64,000 nt of DNA from Alentia gelatinosa (GCA_950022655.1 OX465583.1:15833298-15897297), one strand, 5' to 3'. Numbered from the stretch's first letter, positions 1-11,037 are shown. Made by a program: numbers and translations. Notes: generated by a model not told the origin, from the letters alone.

Positions 1-1426
1 AATTACCATTTCAAAGGGTATGGACTATGCTTTATAGCAAAACTATAGGATTATTTTCCTATATACAAACGTTTTGAGGCTGTATACAACAGATTTTAAT
101 CCGTACTATGGATTTCTCTGAATATAAAAGGAACTTTCATAGAACTCATGTCAGTAATTGGGAATAGCCCATAGGAAAGGACAATAACGTGCGAAGATGT
201 AGACATCAACGATTCCTCCCTCTCAATAAAAAAGACCTAACTCAGATACATGTGTAAATCAGTTAAGACCTGTATTTCAGAAGTTAATGGTTCAACGCTG
301 GATAAGACACGTGTATTACATTCTATCTAGAATACCATATTCATCGATGGAAGACTACATGTTACCCACAGACAGGGAAAGTACACTTGTCAATATAGGA
401 AGGGTACTGTCTTTCTTACTATTATGGTCAATAAAAGGGAACGAAGCTCGTTTAATACAAAGAAATCAATAAAAGAAAAGGTTTCACTCTGTGTTTTTTT
501 TCTTCAGAATTAGAAGCTATAACTCCCTCTATTGACTGTCTAGATTTTGAAATTGTCATGATATTTTGTCGGGGTTAGAATTTCGAGTTATCGTTCTATT
601 TTCTGGGAGTTAAAATTAAAAGCTATCGTTCTATTTTCTCAAAGGGAGAGTTTAATTTCATCTATTTTCAGTTTCGCCCTGTCAACCTTTCTGTGTAGAA
701 GCTCTCGTTCTCTGTGTTAGGAGTCTGAGCTTGAGGCTCTATCCCTATCTGCTCAGACCTGCTGGGCACACAGTCAGAGCAGCACACACTAAACGACACA
801 CGCGCAACACAATACTCAGACCGTCGGAATCCGTGATTCACCATCGCGTCATTCCACAGGGCATCTCTATTGATCCCAACCTCCCCTACACCCCGCGGGG
901 AGAGTTCTACTTCCGGTGGTGAGGAAGACACTGAAGTCCGAGCCATTAAGAGGAGGCGGATCTGTGACCAGAATGAGAGGAGGGCACCGATTGGTCGAAA
1001 TGGTATCCCAGAATGAGAGGAGAGGACCGATTGGTCGATATGGTATAATGACGGGGAATAGACCAAGGGGCCATCACCACCATGTGTGGTGTAGTGTATA
1101 GGAAACTGGGTGTGATGAGCGGGGAGAGGTTACATAATTTGAAGATCATGCTATACATGTCAAACAACAATACACAGTGGAATAAGGGTATTTCTGGAAA
1201 GGCAGTGGTATAGCAGACCAGTGGTATTCTAATCTATTGCGGGCTCGGTCAGTGTTATGCTAGACTGAAAGTTTTGTACCGAAGGACCAGTAGAATATTG
1301 GAGAGGACCATTGGTATATTAGGCCGGGGCAGCTGGTACTCCAGAACAGGGCCATATTAACCACCTGTCACAAACTGCCCATAGGAAGCGTGTGGGTTTG
1401 CGTTAGCGCTACAGGAGGAGTATACA
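1..1426. other. Non-coding stretch with one 40-bp tandem duplication
   Basis: No reading frame here looks like a protein. The frames at 668-1066 and 731-922 overlap on opposite strands and have no recognisable domain. The only structure I see is a two-copy tandem repeat of about 40 bp at 970-1049. Each copy carries GAATGAGAGG followed by CCGATTGGTCG, the latter containing an inverted CCAAT box. The rest is unremarkable AT-rich sequence. Confidence 0.5.
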
Positions 1427-1735
1427 GACCCCTTTATCTCACCCCTGGAATAAATGCCGATAGGCTTAACATTGGGAACTCGTTCTCCATGCCCATACGA
1501 GTATTGCGGTCCGTTCTCCATGGTCTATATCCTGTGTGTCATCCATTCTTTTAATGTGTATAGGGGTAAAGATAAATACAGAAAGTAACTCGTTTTGGTC
1601 AAAGAAGTCATTCTCCAACTCGTTTGAATGCTACATGAAATTCACTCGGTTGTCGCCTCGTTCATATCACTCCGCATCAAACTTGTGGAGAACGACGAAT
1701 TTGACCAAAACTTGTTGGTTTCTTCTTTAATATCC
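1427..1735 (-). repeat. Composite hairpin repeat, copy A (tail plus inverted-repeat arm)
   Basis: On the minus strand this holds a tail ending in GGGGTGAGATAAAGG (about 1427-1510) and an imperfect palindrome at 1587-1716 with arms of about 50 bp. The arms pair around AACTCGTTTTGGTCAAA and TTTGACCAAAACTTGTT. The loop reads CACTCGGTTGTCGCCTCG. The tail matches parts of 2470-2580, 5485-5545 and 28577-28700, and the palindrome matches 21528-21653. It looks like a non-autonomous foldback element; which transposase moves it is unknown. Confidence 0.55.
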
Positions 1736-1959
1736 TATAGGTCGATATAGAAACAGTCCCAGAAATATCGCCTAACATAGTATTCCGAAGAAAAATCTAC
1801 CTCCTCCTTCATTATATAACACTTGCATTGCTGAGTGATGAATACAATATTAACCTATTTCTGATGTTTTCATGTGTATTCTCCTCTTTATTGAATCTAT
1901 GCAATATCCTCGATCGTGCTCATACATTACTACTCGTCAATTACGCAGAGGATGTCCAA

Positions 1960-2265
1960 GGACCTGTTTCACTAGTTTCTTGACATGTCTAGATGGCGTC
2001 TAGATGGTGTGTCCGGTTTCGTAAGAACTAGACATTAGACTTCGTTTTGTCAGTTCTGTTGATGCCGTTGATGCCGTTTCTCGTGACTGTCTAACACTTT
2101 TGTCACGAAACTAGTGAAACAGGTCCATGACGTGTAGACTTGTCTAATTCTTATGTTTGGGGTCTGTCTTTACCTAAGGGCAGCTACTTGTGTTGTCACG
2201 AAACTAGACAACCCCAATGTCCGTATGGTGTCACAGAATGTCACGAAACTAGTGAAACAGGTCCC
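1960..2265 (+). mobile_element. MITE family 1, copy 1
   Basis: A 306-bp non-autonomous element with terminal inverted repeats GGACCTGTTTCACTAG and CTAGTGAAACAGGTCC. An internal copy of the inverted terminal sequence ends near 2129, so it has sub-terminal foldback structure. It shares internal blocks (GTCTAGATGGCGTCTAGATGG, then TTATGTTTGGGGTCTGTC) with copies at 8738, 9937 and 27569. No transposase is encoded. I could not define a clean target-site duplication, so the superfamily is open. Confidence 0.8.
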
Positions 2266-2287
2266 TGTAGTATTAGAAACTATAGAG

Positions 2288-2580
2288 GAAACCCATGAAA
2301 GTTTAGGGTCAGAGCTCGTATCCCATCGAGATTGAATCGCGTAGTAATTCACAACGCGAAGCCGCATGAATTATGTAGCGATTCAAACGAGATGGGATTG
2401 AGCTTTGACCCTAAACTTGAATGGGTTTCTGAATTTATCTCACCCTTCACATTGACAAATGGGCTAACATTTGTGACATAATCCCCCATTGGATATTCTT
2501 CCTAAATATCTCATGGGCGTTAGATACGAGTTCCCAATGCTAAGTCTATGGAGAAAAAATATCTGGGGTGAGATAAAGGC
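2288..2580 (+). repeat. Composite hairpin repeat, copy B
   Basis: A palindrome at 2288-2429 has arms of about 60 bp: GAAACCCAT ... GTTTAGGGTCA pairs with TGACCCTAAAC ... ATGGGTTTC. Its loop contains GCGAAGCCGC. It is followed at 2430-2580 by a segment bounded by TTATCTCACCC and GGGGTGAGATAA in inverted orientation. This hairpin-plus-tail arrangement recurs at 5325 in the same orientation and at 1427 reversed, supporting a single mobile family rather than chance inverted repeats. Confidence 0.6.
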
Positions 2581-3261
2581 TATTATTGTATGTGGATTGG
2601 TGGCATAACAGGCCAGAAGAGTGTCTGCTCAGACAAGGAATATTGCGAAACGTGGAAATTATGCTGAATGTCATATATGAAGGTCATCCTTGATTACATT
2701 AGAGACAGCTGGCTCCTGGTGTCATCTGGTAATACGTGGTAACATCTGGTAATAAATCTAAACACATAGATATATAGACCTGACATGAGTGACAGAAATC
2801 AGGTACGTGATGCAATACATTCAGCTGAAAATATTCTAGAATAGAAGCAGTCTTCTTGTTTGATTGAAAGTCGGCGCCTATACACCTAACGATGGGTAAA
2901 GAAAGGTTTGGAGGTGGTGCTCACCAAGAAAGTATCGGTCCCTATATGCAATGATTGGTGACCGTCTAAACAACAACATATAGGTGATTAACTTCAATAA
3001 ATTGAAATAGGAACGACTAGTAAAATGTCTTACAATATGTATTGTATTCAATTTAAATCGAATTTATGTTATGACTTTTACCATATCCTAAATCAAATTA
3101 TATATGTTATTGATATTTTTCGAAACCGAAGTATTTCATATTTTATTACATATGTTAAGATCGAATAAGCTGCTTTACCTTCACGTCTCTCCTGACCCTA
3201 CTGCTCCAGCTACCGAATCCTAAACCTTTAATATAATAAGGGAAACCACAGGGTAAGAGAG
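2581..3261. other. AT-rich spacer
   Basis: AT-rich sequence with short frames only. I see no repeat family, RNA gene or promoter that I can support. Confidence 0.4.
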
Positions 3262-4240
3262 ATGGCCATGGCTGTTGGTGTTAGTGAGGTAGATGATGAC
3301 TGTGTGGGGTTAAGGAGGGAGGGGGTTGGTGGTAGAGGTGGGGAGTGGGAGGCTAGACCAACACAGATCTGTTCTCATTGTAGGCTCCTCATGAGGCCGT
3401 GTGTCTGTGAGGGGACGGAGGGGGCACCAGTCACACGGTCAGGAGGATAATGAGGACACCAGCCCCGCCGTTAACAGGAGGAGACCAGGGGGCAAGGTGC
3501 TCCCCCACACCCCCCTCCCACCTTAGAGACACAATGGCCGCTGGACACTGTGCTGGGAGAGTAATGGCACTCAATCTCCACCCGGGGGCGCCTTATCACG
3601 CTCCCACAATGCCGTGCGCACGGGGACGGGGTGGGGATGTGGATTATAGAGATAAGTAGGCGGGTAGGTGGCCGGGGGTTGGGGGTAGGGGGTGAGAGCG
3701 ATAAGTCTGCGACCTGGTCGGGTGAGGGTGGGCGGCGAGATGTGAAGGGAAGATAAGAGGAGGCTCACATTGTCTGGGCACTGACGCCCAACCATCTACA
3801 GCCAAGCATCTCCAGGATAACTGCCCATACCAAACCACCAGACCCCGTCCTGCATTATCCACTCCAGCCTCTAGCCCCACTCCTTACCCTTTCCTCAAAT
3901 CTCACCCCACCTCTAACCCCACACTTCCCCCTATCCCACTCCATTGCCCGTCTCATCCCCCACCCCTCACCACATCCCTCAGCTCATCCCCCACCCCTCA
4001 CTCCACCCCCCACCCCTCATTCCATCCGCACCCCTCGCCTTATCTTCACACCTCACGCTCACCTCTCGTCCTATCCCTCTCCCCTCAACCTCACCCCTCA
4101 CCCCATCCCCCAGCTCTCACCCTCATCCATCCCAACACCTGATCCTGTCCCTAATTCCTCTTAGCCCATCCCCATATCTCATCTCAACCGTCCCTGACCC
4201 TACCCCCACCCGTCACCCCATCTTCGAACTATTCAGATTT
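3262..4240. repeat. Low-complexity GC-rich then pyrimidine-rich tract
   Basis: The first half is G-rich with GGGGGT blocks. The second half (about 3890-4230) is a degenerate CCCCACCCCTCA-type pyrimidine repeat on the plus strand. The frames opened here (3262-3450, 3944-4246 and minus-strand frames) are proline-, serine- or glycine-rich by composition and overlap each other. CCACCCGGGGGCGCC near 3579 weakly resembles a CTCF core. Confidence 0.6.
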
Positions 4241-4663
4241 TCTTGACATTTAGAATGGAAACAATCCCTCGGGGGGGAAAACACTGGAACAGAATATGCC
4301 CTTTCCATTGTATTTCTTACTTAGTTTTTACTGGTCGTTTACCATTGTCTCTGTGCCATTCCCCATACATAGAGATGCGCGTGTGTGTACATGTAAATGA
4401 TGTTCACTCATTCTTTTTCCTATTTCTCTACCTTCCTGGTAGATTTACAGGAAAGCCATGTCACCAGATAGAAAGTAATACTATGTGTATATATTTATGT
4501 AATGGTGCCAGCTTCTTTTGTATAGGAATAGAGCCAGTTATACCATCCCACAACTTAGTTACACTAGAGGACTGGTTTGGTTAGGTTACTCAGCTACGTT
4601 TGCACACCACTGTTTGTTGTACCACTACATCATAAACAACCAAAGACAGGACCATATGGAATT

Positions 4664-4901
4664 TTTTTTTTGTGTGCAATTTTTATTAGGGAATATTGTG
4701 TGTTCACAATCACCGAATTCGGCGATACAGCCGTTCTTCCACTCGGGCCCTTGCCCCTACTCCTCATTCTAATGGCGGGTGTTAAACCGAATGGGCAGTG
4801 GGTACCATTTTTGTGTCAGTCTTTGGTATGACTCGACCGGGGATTGAACCCACGACCTCCCATGCTCGAGGCGAACACCCCTACCACTTGGCCACCGAGC
4901 T
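4664..4901 (-). mobile_element. tRNA-derived SINE with poly(A) tail
   Basis: Read on the minus strand, it starts with a tRNA-like head. The A-box-like stretch is TGGCCAAGTGGTAGGGG and the B box is GGTTCAATCCC, matching the Pol III consensus GGTTCRANYCC; the layout resembles a tRNA-Ser or tRNA-Leu head. An unrelated body of about 160 bp follows and ends in a run of about 8 A next to 4664. TGGAATT flanks it on both sides (4657-4663 and 4902-4908), a plausible 7-bp target duplication. It is non-coding and would rely on a LINE for reverse transcription. The plus-strand frames across it are shadows. Confidence 0.75.
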
Positions 4902-5324
4902 TGGAATTCAATCAAGAAAGCCACAGTTATTTCGGGTAATCTGCATATATAGCAATCTAATTTCCGACGGTATTGGCTTCAATGGTTGTTTCAAAGTCTT
5001 CGAGGAGTTATCCCTGCAGTTAAAAGTCCGACAGGTTAACTGACCCACCAAAGTAATATGGCAGACTTTGGAAAAAATGATTACCTGGCCTTCAGTTTTG
5101 AACTCGCTTCCTCTTGGAGGTGTGGAGCTGTTCGCTGGAGGCGGGAAAAAAAGCGATCACGTCTACATTTAATAATATGGCAGACTTGCACGCAGAAGTG
5201 CAAGACACAGGCCGATTTTTCTCTGAAGAGATTTCTCGCATAGTGTCTCTGTGATTTTAACTCATGTAGAAAGGATCTATCATCACTCGATACCCATGCT
5301 TGCTACACACGTATAATATTTAGA

Positions 5325-5545
5325 AGGAGGTATCTTGGTCCATACTGAGTTTGACCGCGGATTGAATCTGGAAGCGAAGCAGAGTGAATTACGTGGCGGT
5401 CAAACGAGGTGGAGTGCGGACAAAGTTTTTTCATCGAGTAGATATCTGATTTTGTTTCACCCCGTAGCATTAATAGTTAATACATAAATCACCCAATTAG
5501 CCAGTGAGTCTAAGGAGACAAATTTTGGGGCGAGATAAGAGACAA
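5325..5545 (+). repeat. Composite hairpin repeat, copy C
   Basis: An imperfect inverted repeat (GGTCCATACTGAGTTTGACCGC against GCGGTCAAACGAGGTGGAGTGCGGAC, shortened here to its core TTGACCGC/GCGGTCAA) spans about 5338-5426, with GCGAAGC in the loop. A tail at 5455-5540 contains ACCCAATTAGCCAGTGAGT and ends GGGGCGAGATAA. The layout is the same as at 2288-2580, and the tail block ACCCAATTAGCCA is shared with 28650-28690. It is more diverged than copy B. Confidence 0.5.
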
Positions 5546-5663
5546 TGAGCAGATGGGGATTATTTAAGCAAGGTGTGTGAGCCTTATCTGGCCTGTATTC
5601 TGTGGATGTTGCTCATTTCACGCATGTTTCGTAATCGGTAAATGTTATTGTTATTGTTAATGT

Positions 5664-5702
5664 TAATGTTATTTCTATGGCTTCGCCATAGAAATAACAT
5701 TA
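5664..5702. repeat. Perfect 18-bp-arm hairpin
   Basis: TAATGTTATTTCTATGGC is followed by TTC and its exact reverse complement, giving a perfect stem with a 3-nt loop. It follows directly on a short ATTGTT/ATGTTA repeat. The TTC loop inside GGCTTCGCC matches the loop motif of the neighbouring hairpins. Confidence 0.85.
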
Positions 5703-5741
5703 GGAAAAAATACTCAACGATCACCCCCGTAAAGTGACAAT

Positions 5742-5765
5742 ACTACGCCACGGTCGTGGCGTAGT
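5742..5765. repeat. Perfect 10-bp-arm hairpin
   Basis: ACTACGCCAC, loop GGTC, then GTGGCGTAGT. It lies between the stem at 5664 and the long palindrome at 5841, and may be the remnant of a foldback element. Confidence 0.75.
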
Positions 5766-5840
5766 GAATTCGCTAGGTATATTCGAGCTATTCTGATATT
5801 TTGATACTATCTAACATCATAGAAAGGGGAGATAAATCCA

Positions 5841-5982
5841 GAACCGCACTCGAATCGTAAAATTGACAATACTCCACTCGTTTGGATGTGCCATAATCGT
5901 CACTCGGCTTCGCCTCGATGACGATTTGGGCACATCCAAACTCGTGGAGTATTGTCTATTTATACGATTCTCGATGCAGTTC
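5841..5982. repeat. Long near-perfect palindrome, arms of about 62 bp
   Basis: The left arm starts GAACCGCA and continues through GACAATACTCCAC and GTTTGGATGTGCC to ATCGTCA. The right arm is its reverse complement with only scattered mismatches. The loop is CTCGGCTTCGCCTCGA. This is the best-preserved of the foldback hairpins in the first 6 kb. I see no coding content or flanking duplication. Confidence 0.85.
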
Positions 5983-6750
5983 TATATAAATGTACGTAAA
6001 GGTAGCATACCTGGCTACATTATACGCATGATGCTGACTAATATTGTACTGTCGTTCTGTGATTGTGCAGACGGTCGCACTGTTACTGTTTCCACAACCG
6101 ACGCCTACTTTTGGTCGTGTCGACTACCGGCGGTTTTTGTGTGTGTTTTTAATGTGTGATGCGGCCTTCTGCTGTCACGTCAGGCTCTCATGTCCAACAC
6201 CCGACTCTTCAAAAAGGAGGTAAAATAAGAAGAATAAACGTCATTTACAAACTGAGGGAATCCTGTGCGCACGACACGTCGCCTGTTTCACTGCAAATCT
6301 TTACGATATTACTCCGCCGTCCACTGACAGGTTCAGCTAACGTGTGGAGATCTCCATGAAATGAAAATCATGCTCCCTGCACAAATTGAGATTTCAACGT
6401 TGTCCAAATTTGATTGTTATAAAATGATAATATATCCTTACAAAGGTTGGTGGTATTGTACACATGCGACAAGCATACTGAGGTGTATACTGCGGATATT
6501 TTAAAACCATCCTTTGACACTTCATTTTACGGTACTTCCCACGGCAGCATAGATGCAATGACCATTATTGTGAAGAGGAGAGTAGAAAAAGGAGGAATGA
6601 GAGGAGGTGGGAGGTGAGAGAAGTAAAAGGCAGAAGAGGAGAGAATGTTTTCAGACATGGGAGGTAGTAAATCCGGCGATTAGGAGATGAAGGAAGGAGA
6701 TGGGAAGAAAAACAGCCAGAGAGGCACTGAGAGAGACATGCATATAATAA
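5983..6750. other. Non-coding spacer
   Basis: Short frames without recognisable domains. The purine-rich 6570-6730 leads into the minisatellite that follows. No feature supported. Confidence 0.4.
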
Positions 6751-6751
6751 A

Positions 6752-6895
6752 GTAGGAAGGCAGTCAGGGCACAAGGTAGGAAGGCAGTCAGGGCACAAGG
6801 TAGGAAGGCAGTCAGGGCACAAGGTAGGAAGGCAGTCAGGGCACAAGGTAGGAAGGCAGTTAGGGAAGGTGGTAGGAAGGCAATCGGGAATATGG
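6752..6895 (+). repeat. 24-bp minisatellite, about 6 copies
   Basis: The unit begins GTAGGAAGGCAGTCAGGGCA. The first four copies are nearly identical and the last two are diverged. Because 24 is divisible by 3, the minus strand reads as a repeated LPTLCPDC-type peptide (frame 6565-6969), which is a by-product of the repeat. Confidence 0.9.
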
Positions 6896-7127
6896 TAGGA
6901 CGCAGACTTGGCTCCGGGTGTGATTGGCGGTAAACAAATCGGTATTTTTATCGATATTTGAAGGTACATAAGAAAACGGAAAAAAGGATATCAAAATAAC
7001 TTAGTAGGGATTTGAAAAGATTACCCAGTAATTCAGGATTCTAATCTCTCAACTTTGATATTCTTTCACCCGAAACCACTTTCCCTCTAATACAGGCAGG
7101 GAGAGATAGTCTGTGAGCAAGGCAGGT

Positions 7128-7395
7128 AAGTATCAGAGAAGGGAATGAGGTAGGTGTAAGGACATCAAAATGGTATGAGGAGGTAAGGGTGGTGTGAGAA
7201 AGTAAGGTTGGTGTGAGGAGGTAAAGATGGTATGGTGATGATGGTGTAAGGAGGTTAGAGTGGTGGGAGGAGGTATAGAGACGGTGGGGGAGGTAAGCGT
7301 GGCGTAAGGAGGTAAAGGTGGTGTGAGGAGGTAAAGGTGGTGTGAGGAGGTAAGGATGGTGAGGTGTAAGTGGGGTAAGGAGGCAAAGAGGTAAG
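7128..7395 (+). repeat. Degenerate GGTGTGAGGAGGTAAAG minisatellite
   Basis: About fifteen imperfect copies of a 14-19 bp unit, variants of GGTGTGAGGAGGTAAAG. The minus-strand frame 7133-7444 (proline, serine and histidine rich) is a compositional shadow. Confidence 0.75.
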
Positions 7396-7879
7396 GGTAG
7401 ACTTGCTCAAGTCTTTGATTATTAACATTCAAAGACTTGTCCACTATGAACCAAATCTCCTGTTTATGGCCCTATGCCACTCCCTGTAACCCTTTACTTC
7501 CTCCTACCCCCCACCTCTCCTCCTCCAGTTCCCTGGGCGCCTGTGTTGTCATTGCAATACATTTCGCCTAGTCCTGACTCTGTCTCGATGAAGATCAAAG
7601 TGAGAGGGTATCAATCTCCCAGCAGATATCCTGATCAGTAGCTAGGATATCTGTATGGAGAGTGTTGGGAATGCTGGAGCTAAAAAGCGCCAGAAATAAA
7701 ACACCATTACCGATTGTACCAGTCCCTGTATCCCAACGAGGAGGGTAGCCATAGGATGCAGGGACTGGAGCCAGTCTAAGGTAAGGGTTGTGTTAGGATA
7801 AAAGTAAGGGTACTCTGCTGGTGGGATACAGGCCTCTGTCCGGGTGATGTGCACCAAACCGACCCCTCCTGAACCCGCT
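7396..7879. other. Spacer without supported features
   Basis: Moderate-complexity sequence leading into a CpG-rich patch. The minus-strand frame 7642-8115 crosses both and has no recognisable domain. Confidence 0.4.
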
Positions 7880-8225
7880 TCATTTTTTACCTGGTGTGGC
7901 TCCCTCTGTGGGTGGCTTCCTGAACTCTGATCGCAGCGTCCGCCGACTCGGCGACCAATCGCTTGTTTATACAATAGCCGCCGGGACCCGAGGGACGCAC
8001 GGGGACGCCCGCGGGACGCCGGTTTATAATACGGGCGTGTCATCCGGGTCTCGTATCGCCCGGGCCCGGACGACGCCAGCGCCACCCAGCGACCGCCGCC
8101 CTCACCGCCCGTCAAGCCGGCCCCCTGCAGACCGGGTCCGGTCTTTTCATCCCCTCACAGGACAAGCCACTAAAGCCCTATCACAGACGCCAGCACGCCG
8201 CGCCCTGTTTTTCCAGCAGGCATAA
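7880..8225. promoter_or_regulatory. CpG-rich patch, possible regulatory island
   Basis: Dense CpG dinucleotides (blocks such as GACGCCCGCGGGACGCC) stand out against CpG-poor surroundings. Frames on both strands are open, as expected for GC-rich DNA, and neither has a recognisable domain. In animals such patches can be unmethylated promoters, but I see no initiator or first exon. Confidence 0.25.
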
Positions 8226-8329
8226 AATAACTATCACCAGAAAAAAGGAAAATGTATAAAAAAAACCATGAACAGTAAATTGACCACCAAGCGCGGCTCT
8301 TGGTCTGTGTTTTGGGAGAAGCCGGGGGA

Positions 8330-8640
8330 GACCAGTAAAGAGTGGCGCAGGCTACAGCAAGGTGGTTGGGTGGCAGGCAACAGGGATTGGGTGGCAGCTA
8401 CTGGAGGATGGGCGGCATATAGTATAGAGTGAATAGCAGGCAGTAGAGTTTGGGTAGCAGCCATTAGAGATTATGTATGGCAGGCAATAGAGTATGGATG
8501 ACAGGTACTAGGGCTTTGCACTAGGGCCTGGGCGACAAGCGGTAGAGGATGCATAGCAGACAGAAGATGGTGTATGGCAGATGGCAGGGAAACGGCAGAG
8601 GTTGGTTGGACAGCAGACACCCGGAGACAGTTAAGTTTGG
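8330..8640 (+). repeat. Degenerate GGCAGGCAGTAGAGT-type minisatellite
   Basis: Loose repetition, about every 25-35 bp, of blocks such as GGGTGGCAG, AGGCAGTAGAGTTTGGG and GGCAGGCAATAGAGTATGG. The overlapping short frames on both strands have no independent support. Confidence 0.55.
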
Positions 8641-8737
8641 ATGGAAGGCAGGACACTTTGAGAGAGTCAGTGTTGGGTGGCAGCTGGCGGACACTGAGGC
8701 TACGGGCACTGAGGTATTGGCAGACTTTTCTCCATCA

Positions 8738-9044
8738 GGGGCCTGTTTCACTAGTTTTGTGACATGTCTGTGACACCATACAGACATTGGGGTTGTCTAG
8801 TTTTGTGACAACACAAGTAGCTGCCCTTAGGAAAAGACAGACCCCAAACATAAGAATTAGACAAATCTACACTTCATGGACCTGTTTCACTAGTTTCAAG
8901 ACAAAAGTGTTAGACAGATTTGAAAAGCGGCACCAACTGTGCAAACAAGAACAGACAAAACGAAGTCTAATGTCTAGTTCTTATGAAACCGGAAGACTAT
9001 CTAGACGCCATCTAGACATGTCACGAGCTAGTGAAACAGGTCCC
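8738..9044 (-). mobile_element. MITE family 1, copy 2
   Basis: Bounded by GGGCCTGTTTCACTAG and CTAGTGAAACAGGTCCC, about 307 bp. The diagnostic block CTAGACGCCATCTAGACATG lies at the right end, so it is inverted relative to copy 1. An internal terminal-like sequence, GGACCTGTTTCACTAG, lies at 8879-8894. No coding potential. Confidence 0.8.
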
Positions 9045-9936
9045 AGACCTTGAACGGGGACTCCGTGAATCTCGGGTCAAGTTGTTCTGTCTCGGCTCAA
9101 TTACTCCTCCAGGGCAGGCTGCAGAGAGTAGCGGTGCGGAGGTGGGGTACAGCTGGGCGAGGGGTGCGGGAGGATCGTGAGGGGGAGGGGGGCTGGGGAG
9201 AAAGGAGTCGTGCACGTAGGGGAGGGGGGGGGCTGAGGAGAAGGGATAAATGGGCGGGAAACTGTGACGCGAAGGGGAAGAAGAACTTGGAAGTAAGGAA
9301 TAAATCAGTGATTTGGTTAAAAAGGATATTTCTACATTTAAATAGCTAATTAGGTTGGATAAGTGCGATTTTGAAATTTGTTTTTGTTTTCAAACTAGAG
9401 GTTTTAATACCGAGGCACTTAGTTCACAAATGTGAATGATCGGTGACCTAGATTTTAGACCTCTAAGGTGAATCAATCACACTAACTATAGACACCGAGG
9501 AAAATTATAAATACAATGTCATGATATTATCATAACGTCTTAAATTAGATGTGTGTTGTAGAACACTTGGAGATCATCCTATTCAATTTACAATGTTTCA
9601 ATTTACAATGTAAGACCAGTTAACTCGGTCTCACGGTGAGTAATTACGAGTCCTTCACGAGACTGACCGAGCAGCCTCCACTCTGCCGCATAAAAGTGCC
9701 GTTAGGACCCCAGTAGGTCATAGAACACACGTAAGTGGCCAGACCTGGAGCCATTATAGAGAGCATCGTGCTTAAATCATCCGCCCCGTCTAACCGGGCC
9801 CTTCCCTCCCCCGCATGTCATGCATTACCCGCTCCACCCCTCTCCCTACCTCAACACACACACACATACACACACAGAGGGGGTCGAGACAATCGCCGTC
9901 TGGCCTGATCCCCTGACAGCGCAAAATGCACGACCA
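9045..9936. other. Non-coding spacer, purine-rich then AT-rich
   Basis: 9120-9250 is G-rich (GGGGGAGGGGGG runs). 9250-9780 is AT-rich and featureless. A short CA-rich stretch lies near 9855-9880. No gene supported. Confidence 0.45.
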
Positions 9937-10246
9937 GGGACCTGTTTCACTAGTCAGTGACATGTCTAGATGGCGTCTAGATGGTGTGTCCGGTTTCATA
10001 AGAACTAGACATTAGACTTCGTTTTTTCCCGTTCTTGCTTGCACTGTTGGTGCCGCTTTTCCTGTCTGTCTAACACTTTTGTCACAAAACTAGTGAAACA
10101 GGTCCATGATGTGTCTAGATTTGTCTAATTCATATGTTTGGGGTCTGTATTTCCTAAAGGAAGCTACTTGTGGTGTCACGAAACTAGACAACCCCAATGT
10201 CTGTATGGTGTCACAGACATGTCGCGAGACTAGTGAAACAGGTCCC
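9937..10246 (+). mobile_element. MITE family 1, copy 3
   Basis: Bounded by GGGACCTGTTTCACTAG and CTAGTGAAACAGGTCCC, about 310 bp, in the same orientation as copy 1 and matching it through most of its length, including TATGTTTGGGGTCTGTA and an internal foldback end. It lies only 0.9 kb from the inverted copy 2, so the two could pair as a large inverted repeat. Confidence 0.85.
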
Positions 10247-10255
10247 AGATCAGCG

Positions 10256-10800
10256 AGCAAAATCTGTAGGCGACGGGCGACGGGCGACGGGCGGTCAGCA
10301 GGCAGTTTGCAGTGGTCAGCAGGCAGTGGATGGCGGAGAGTAGGTTGCGGGTGGTGGGCAGTGAGTAGCAGGTAGTGGGTAATAGGCAGTGGGTGAAAGG
10401 CATCTGGCAATGGGTGGCATGCAGTGGGTAGTGGGCACCTGGTAGTGGGTAGTGAATAGTGGGTGGTGGGCAGTTGGCAATAGGCAATGGGCAGTGGATA
10501 GTAAGCAGTGGGTAGAAGGTAGTGGAAATTTTATCTTATTCCATCCATCCTCATTACATTGTATGTACATATTATATATATTATGTTACATTTATAGATG
10601 GTCTATTGCTGTCCTAGATAAAAAAATCATATTGAAGATAGAACGGCTAGAATCCCTTCTCCGCAGAGGCCATTTATGTACTCCTATCCCAAGTGAAAAT
10701 TAAAATTTAAATGTGGGTAGTGGGCAGCGGGTGGCAGGAAGTGGATAGTGGGTAGTGGGTGCCAGGCAATGGCTGACTGAGAACTGTGTAGTGGCAGTGT
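10256..10800 (+). repeat. Degenerate GTAGTGGGCAGTGGG minisatellite, interrupted
   Basis: Repeats of about 14-16 bp built from GTGGGTAGTGGGCA span 10256-10530 and resume at 10705-10800 after an AT-rich insert. All six frames tend to be open, giving the spurious minus-strand frames 10090-10410, 10230-10487 and 10316-10570. Confidence 0.75.
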
Positions 10801-10983
10801 AGGGGATGCAGGGCAGGGAGTGCAGGACAGCGGGCCGGGAAAAGGAAGATGGGGTGCAGGCATAGACCAAGTGCGGCGTACAGACCTGATGGGATAGAAG
10901 GGGGTTAGAGCGGGGTTCTTTGCAGCGGGAGGTGGGAGGCAGAGGCACGGGACGGTCATAGATTGGAAGCGAGGCGGGCGGAT

Positions 10984-11037
10984 CGGGGCGGGGCGGGGTG
11001 GGGCGGGGCGGGGCGGGGCGGGGCGGGGCGGGGCGGG
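10984..11037 (+). repeat. (GGGGC)n tract, G-quadruplex-prone
   Basis: About ten GGGGC/GGGGT units in a row. The plus strand meets the usual G-quadruplex pattern (four or more G-runs with short loops). The frames across it, 10684-11124 on the minus strand and 10963-11337 on the plus strand, are compositional. Confidence 0.9.

Noticed and set aside
668..1066. 132-codon minus-strand frame
   Set aside because: Partly over a 40-bp duplication, overlapped by plus frames, no domain.
4832..4901. Functional tRNA gene
   Set aside because: The tRNA-like sequence continues into a SINE body with poly(A) and target duplication, and the cloverleaf is not convincing.
7642..8225. Overlapping 157- and 109-codon frames on opposite strands
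   Set aside because: CpG-rich composition; no domain on either strand.
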